From: Clostridia bacterium
GTDB lineage: Bacteria > Bacillota > Clostridia > UBA1381
Direction of reading: 5' to 3'
DNA: 64,000 nucleotides
NCBI GenBank assembly: GCA_900751885.1
Contig: CAADTH010000068.1
Location: 248,001-312,000 of the forward strand
Shown here: positions 60,681-64,000 of the stretch, piece after piece
Layout: each line of letters begins with the position of its first letter
Numbering within the stretch: the first letter of the stretch is position 1
Translations under genes and position numbers: made by a program
Notes under the pieces: generated by a model
The model's database searches: none
Told to the model about the DNA's origin: nothing
What the model saw: the letters and a program-made list of their open reading frames with translations, nothing else

Positions 60681-61784
60681 TTATCTGTTATTATATCCGA
60701 TTTTAATAGGTTTATTCACATTTTTCTTTTGATATCTAATGTTTTTTCGATTTTTCTTTACATTACATACCTGCCTGACTCCATCCCACAGGACACATGC
60801 AATGAGCACAAATCCAATATATCCGCACAGGCGGTATAGCTTTTCCACCAGCGTCGAAAACCCGACTGCCGCCCCTGCAAAGCCTGTCATGCACACCAAA
60901 AGTGCCGCAAAGCGTCTGTCCAAATGCACCAGACGCATCACAATGCCGTAACCATTCGATACCGCGGTAGTCAGCATTGCCAGAAATAATACTATCGTGT
61001 ATGCAACTGCCAGCCCGCGTCCCTGCCTAAGGACCAACGTCAGCATTGGCACCTCGCCCAAGTCGATTTTTCCATAATAAATTTTGATGACAACCCAAAT
61101 CAGAAGCATAATACACCCGAGACACGCGCCGGACAACACTCCGATTTTCGCCGCATCCGCACGCGAAGAGACAAAGCGCCGCATCCCAACTAAAATCACT
61201 GCGGCAGTCAGAATATTATAGCTCACATAGCTTGCCCCCGCGACCACCCAATTATCCCATAATCCGCGCACACCGTTTGCAAACACTGCCGTCTCGCGAA
61301 ACCGCAGAATGTAAAAGCAGATGACCACTGTCCCCAAAATAATGACAGGCGCCAGAAAAGAATTGACTGCCATAACTCCCTTTAAATTGAACGCGAATAC
61401 CACAAAGCACGCACCACACATCAAAAACGCGCCCAGCTTTTCAGATACGCCCAGAAGCTGGGCAATAGAAGCCCCACTTCCCGCCGCCATCACACAGAAT
61501 ACCACCAACATGAAGCACACAATTACCTTATCCACAATCCCGGCGCACCGCCTGCCCATGATTCTCTGCAAATACGCGTCGAACGTATCCATTTTGTCCA
61601 TGCGCACACGGTTCAAAATCAAAAACGCAAACAATCCAAAAAACGCGCCCGCGGCTATAACGCTGATGATACTTTTTGCTCCATACCGCGCAAAAAAGCT
61701 TAAAATCTCCTGCCCCGACGCAAACCCTGCTCCAATCACCGTTGCAATATAAACACCTGTCACAGCAAGTATATTCTTTTTCAT
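60681..61784 (-). CDS. YkvI-like polytopic membrane protein
   Basis: A 367-residue protein with about ten membrane helices, starting NILAVTGVYIATVIGAGFASGQEILSFF, the signature of the YkvI group related to amino-acid/sodium symporters of the APC/LeuT-like fold. The glycine-rich unwound segment IGAGFASGQE in helix 1 is where related transporters bind ion and substrate. Substrate unknown. ATG 61784 is chosen, with a GGGGGG site 7-8 bases upstream, but that site lies in a 15-bp hairpin. It follows greA with no promoter seen between. Confidence 0.85.
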   Translation of the reverse strand: MKKNILAVTGVYIATVIGAGFASGQEILSFFARYGAKSIISVIAAGAFFGLFAFLILNRVRMDKMDTFDAYLQRIMGRRCAGIVDKVIVCFMLVVFCVMAAGSGASIAQLLGVSEKLGAFLMCGACFVVFAFNLKGVMAVNSFLAPVIILGTVVICFYILRFRETAVFANGVRGLWDNWVVAGASYVSYNILTAAVILVGMRRFVSSRADAAKIGVLSGACLGCIMLLIWVVIKIYYGKIDLGEVPMLTLVLRQGRGLAVAYTIVLFLAMLTTAVSNGYGIVMRLVHLDRRFAALLVCMTGFAGAAVGFSTLVEKLYRLCGYIGFVLIACVLWDGVRQVCNVKKNRKNIRYQKKNVNKPIKIGYNNR

Positions 61785-61790
61785 ACAAAA

Positions 61791-61823
61791 TCCCCCCTGA
61801 TTCATGGTATGAATCAGGGGGGA
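61791..61823 (-). promoter_or_regulatory. Hairpin hiding the ribosome site of the YkvI-like gene
   Basis: A 15-bp perfect inverted repeat (61791-61805/61809-61823) with 3-base loop. The 3' arm on the minus strand holds the G-rich ribosome site; only a short ATTTTG follows, a weak terminator tail. Confidence 0.65.
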
Positions 61824-61848
61824 CATTTAGACCACAGAGAATTCTGCC

Positions 61849-62328
61849 TTATTTTTTGATTTCCACAATCTTAAAATCGACAATTCCGCCCGGCGTTTCC
61901 GCATGGACTGTCTCTCCCACAGTATGGTTCAAAAGTGCCTTGCCAACCGGCGATTCATAGGAGAGCTTATTTTTATTGGGGTCTGCCTCTGTCGGACCGA
62001 CAATCGTGTATTCAAGCTGTTCGTCGAATTCCACGTCGAGAATCACGACCTTGGACCCCGGGCTGACCGTATCACTTTTGATTTCATTTTCGTCGATGAC
62101 ACGCGCATATTTGAGCATATACTCAATCTGGTTGATTCTCGCCTCCACCTGCGCCTGCTCGTTTTTCGCCTCGTCGTACTCTGAATTCTCCGACAAATCA
62201 CCAAACGCCAATGCCTGCTTTATTTTTTCGGAGACCTCTTTTCTTGTCACCGTTTTTAATTGCTCTAATTCATCCTGTAGCTCTTTTAATCCCTCGCTCG
62301 TCAATACGAACTCTTTCTCGTCTGCCAT
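61849..62328 (-). CDS. greA: Transcription elongation factor GreA
   Basis: A 159-residue factor that rescues backtracked RNA polymerase. The N-terminal coiled coil (about 1-75) carries the acidic tip GDLSENSEYDEAK; the C-terminal domain ends YESPVGKALLNHTVGETV. ATG 62328 has AGGAGG eight bases upstream; a TTG 18 bases earlier is not used. A consensus promoter lies upstream. Confidence 0.96.
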   Translation of the reverse strand: MADEKEFVLTSEGLKELQDELEQLKTVTRKEVSEKIKQALAFGDLSENSEYDEAKNEQAQVEARINQIEYMLKYARVIDENEIKSDTVSPGSKVVILDVEFDEQLEYTIVGPTEADPNKNKLSYESPVGKALLNHTVGETVHAETPGGIVDFKIVEIKK

Positions 62329-62374
62329 CTGCAGTTCCTCCTTCAAATGGACTAAAGCCCTGTTAATCTAATAT

Positions 62375-62403
62375 ATTATAAACAACTTCCCCTATCTTGT
62401 CAA
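62375..62403 (-). promoter_or_regulatory. Promoter of greA
   Basis: TTGACA (62398-62403), a 17-base spacer and TATAAT (62375-62380) on the minus strand. Confidence 0.92.
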
Positions 62404-62421
62404 CCTTATCACAAAAAACTC

Positions 62422-63309
62422 TCACGCCCTCTCGCAATATCCTGTCACCTGCACGTTTTTCGGAATTACGAGTCTCGCCCCGGTCAAAATCATAAAGTCA
62501 AGCATTGCCTGGTCCACCATTCGCCCTGTCAGCCTTTCCAGCGTCCCGTCCTCCTCCAAAAAGGAAAATTTGACCTTCGATATTGTCCGAACCTTTTTGT
62601 CTGTGTTTTCGCCGAATATGTCCAGTACGATGCTGTCAGATGTGAGCTGTCCCTCCACGATTTCACCCAGCGCGACGACAACCTGCATTCTTGGAAGGTA
62701 TCCGGAAAAATCATCACTCACCCGCACGGGCATACCGCTCTCCTCATAAATTTCCTCCATATATCCGCCTGCCGCTTCGACCTCCTGCGTAAAGAGGGAA
62801 ATATGCCCGTAGTGCTCAGACAGCACCCGAATCAATTCGATGCCCTTGTTCGTCAGCTCATAATCATACACGCCAACTTCCACGTCCTCGATCTTCCACC
62901 CATGATTCTTCACGCACTTTCTCACTACCACATCGGTGACATCCAAAAACACATCGCTTCCCTCCGGCTCGCGAAAGCCTTCCTCTTCCATCGCACCGCG
63001 CAGCCTTTTGTCCGCAGGAAAAAACACATACTCATTGTCCTCTCCCAATATGCTTCGAATAGATTTAATCAGCCGCCGAAGCTTGTATGTTCCGATATCC
63101 TCTAATTCCTTGCTTCGATAGGGGAGCAGAACTACATCACAGCCCTCCCCATTTTCATAAGAAAGCCATTTGATCGAGGGCTTTCTCCTCTGCCAAATAT
63201 ATTTTTTCTGATACTCCTCATCGGGCGCAATGACCGCATACCTCATTTTCATCACCTGAGACAGTATATGCCCATGCCTATCAAATATGTCCAAAAGTTC
63301 ATGTTTCAT
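62422..63309 (-). CDS. Uncharacterised protein
   Basis: About 295 residues, soluble, mixed alpha/beta in character, with no motif I recognise. Charged stretches (QKKYIWQRRKPSIKWLSYE) come early; the middle has GVYDYELTNKGIELIRVLSEHYGHISLFTQE, suggesting an alternating strand-helix fold; a strand-rich end follows. Codon use looks like that of its neighbours. Start is uncertain: ATG 63309 lacks a ribosome site, while ATG 63240 (MRYAVIAPDEE) has AGGTGA six bases upstream. It lies between greA and galK, after a probable galK terminator. Confidence 0.7.
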   Translation of the reverse strand: MKHELLDIFDRHGHILSQVMKMRYAVIAPDEEYQKKYIWQRRKPSIKWLSYENGEGCDVVLLPYRSKELEDIGTYKLRRLIKSIRSILGEDNEYVFFPADKRLRGAMEEEGFREPEGSDVFLDVTDVVVRKCVKNHGWKIEDVEVGVYDYELTNKGIELIRVLSEHYGHISLFTQEVEAAGGYMEEIYEESGMPVRVSDDFSGYLPRMQVVVALGEIVEGQLTSDSIVLDIFGENTDKKVRTISKVKFSFLEEDGTLERLTGRMVDQAMLDFMILTGARLVIPKNVQVTGYCERA

Positions 63310-63313
63310 GCAC

Positions 63314-63355
63314 ACAAAAACAGGGTCCGCCCGCCTGTTTGGCTGGCACCCCTGT
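63314..63355 (-). terminator. Probable terminator of galK
   Basis: ACAGGG/CCCTGT outer stem with a bulged inner GCC/GGC helix and T5 on the minus strand. Confidence 0.6.
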
Positions 63356-63362
63356 CTTTTCC

Positions 63363-64000
63363 CTATAAAATAATTTCCCGTCCGCCATCGCCCACATCGG
63401 AAATATAAAACGACGGTTTGTGCCCAATTTTTTCCTCATATGCAACGCCCACACGCTCCACGAACGTGTCGATTGCATCATCACGCACAATGCTGACCGT
63501 ACATCCGCCGAAGCCCGCGCCTGTCATCCTCGAACCGAGCACGCCGTCGATTTTGAGTGCTTCCTCGACGAGTGTGTCGAGCTCTTTTCCTGTCACCTCA
63601 TACAAGTCGCGAAGTGAATTGTGCGACTGGGTCATATAGCTGCCAAACAGCTCCATATTTCCGTCATACAGCGCGTTGACAGATTTTAGTACCCTGTCGT
63701 CCTCCGAGATGACATGCTCCACCCTGCGGCGAACCACCTCATCCTCAATCAGATGCTTATTTTTCTCAAATTCCTCGTATGTCACATCACCCAGGCATGT
63801 GATAGATGGAAGTGCTGTTTTTAGGATTTCGAACCCACGTTCACATTCTGCCCGGCGCTCATTGTATTTCGATGTGGCAAGAGAACGCTTCTTGTTGGTA
63901 TTTGAAATGACAATTTTCATGCCGTCGAGCGCCAGCGGAACCAGCTTATACTGCAGATTTTTGCAATTTAACAAAATCGCATGGTTCTTTTTCCCCATTG
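63363..64000 (-). CDS. galK: Galactokinase (partial, N-terminus off window)
   Basis: The C-terminal 212 or so residues of galactokinase, which phosphorylates galactose in the Leloir pathway. The GHMP motif 3 (LGSRMTGAGFGGCTVSIV, near the end), NTNKKRSLATSKYNERRAECE and the FGSYMTQSHNSLRDLYEVT stretch are diagnostic. The frame is open to the right edge, and ATG 63998 is internal to the family alignment, so the start lies beyond base 64000. Other gal genes would be expected upstream. Confidence 0.93.
   Translation of the reverse strand, partial: MGKKNHAILLNCKNLQYKLVPLALDGMKIVISNTNKKRSLATSKYNERRAECERGFEILKTALPSITCLGDVTYEEFEKNKHLIEDEVVRRRVEHVISEDDRVLKSVNALYDGNMELFGSYMTQSHNSLRDLYEVTGKELDTLVEEALKIDGVLGSRMTGAGFGGCTVSIVRDDAIDTFVERVGVAYEEKIGHKPSFYISDVGDGGREIIL

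Noticed and set aside
1..64000. Prophage, restriction-modification, toxin-antitoxin or other defence genes
   Set aside because: Looked for on both strands; apart from the IS remnant and repeats, all convincing ORFs are housekeeping, sporulation, envelope or transport genes.

Overview
The window reads as chromosome from a spore-forming Clostridia bacterium, most likely a Lachnospiraceae-type gut or rumen anaerobe. This rests on gene content: the CtsR-McsA-McsB-ClpC operon, sporulation genes yabP and yabQ, ECF folate transport under a THF riboswitch, short-chain chromate transporter pairs, a secreted pectin-backbone lyase and a second divergent type II topoisomerase. Promoters are very clear (TTGACA, 17 bases, TATAAT type) and many genes start with GTG or TTG. 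I see no rRNA, CRISPR array, prophage or intact transposon. Mobile DNA is limited to an intergenic repeat family and one broken IS fragment.

Layout. 1-7.6 kb (minus): an Lsa-like ABC-F ATPase cut by the window edge behind a transcription-attenuation leader, citrate synthase, a toroid-fold hypothetical protein, and ParC/ParE-like topoisomerase subunits. 7.9-12.9 kb (plus): a YkgJ-type cysteine-cluster protein, a VanW/G5 wall protein and a secreted PL11 rhamnogalacturonan lyase. 12.9-16.5 kb (minus): an atypical PRPP synthase, FolT with a THF riboswitch, and two half-size chromate transporters. 16.8-21.2 kb (plus): ctsR-mcsA-mcsB-clpC with a CtsR operator, followed by a tandem 256-bp repeat. 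21.8-39 kb (minus): a DEAD-box helicase, UppP, transporters, rpsU-yqeY, YebC, the TsaC-YwlE-RimI-TsaD cluster, PncB, an esterase and the yabR-divIC-yabQ-yabP-rqcP block. 39-57.4 kb (minus, except aroA): a YabM-type flippase, a PrsA-like foldase, mfd, pth, prs, glmU, then ribF-truB-nrnA-rbfA-infB-ylxQ-ylxR-nusA-rimP. 57.6-64 kb (minus): two LCP ligases, four tRNA genes, a YkvI-like membrane protein, greA, an unknown gene and the C-terminal part of galactokinase.

How the genes fit together. Read on the minus strand, glmU-prs-pth-mfd-(flippase)-mazG-rqcP-yabP-yabQ-divIC-yabR keeps the order of the Bacillus subtilis gcaD-to-yabR region, but ctc, fin and spoVT are absent and prsA-like, aroA and hup genes sit inside it. 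The writer (McsB), reader protease (ClpC) and probable eraser (YwlE) of protein arginine phosphorylation are all present. TsaC and TsaD of the t6A tRNA pathway share an operon.

The most interesting non-coding signals are: the ABC-F attenuator; the THF riboswitch; the 256-bp repeats that reuse the arm of a long terminator palindrome; a candidate sporulation promoter nested in a terminator loop before yabP; and several genes (K+/H+ antiporter, helicase, ykvI-like) whose leaders carry strong hairpins between promoter or upstream gene and start codon. I did not find a convincing new multi-gene system.
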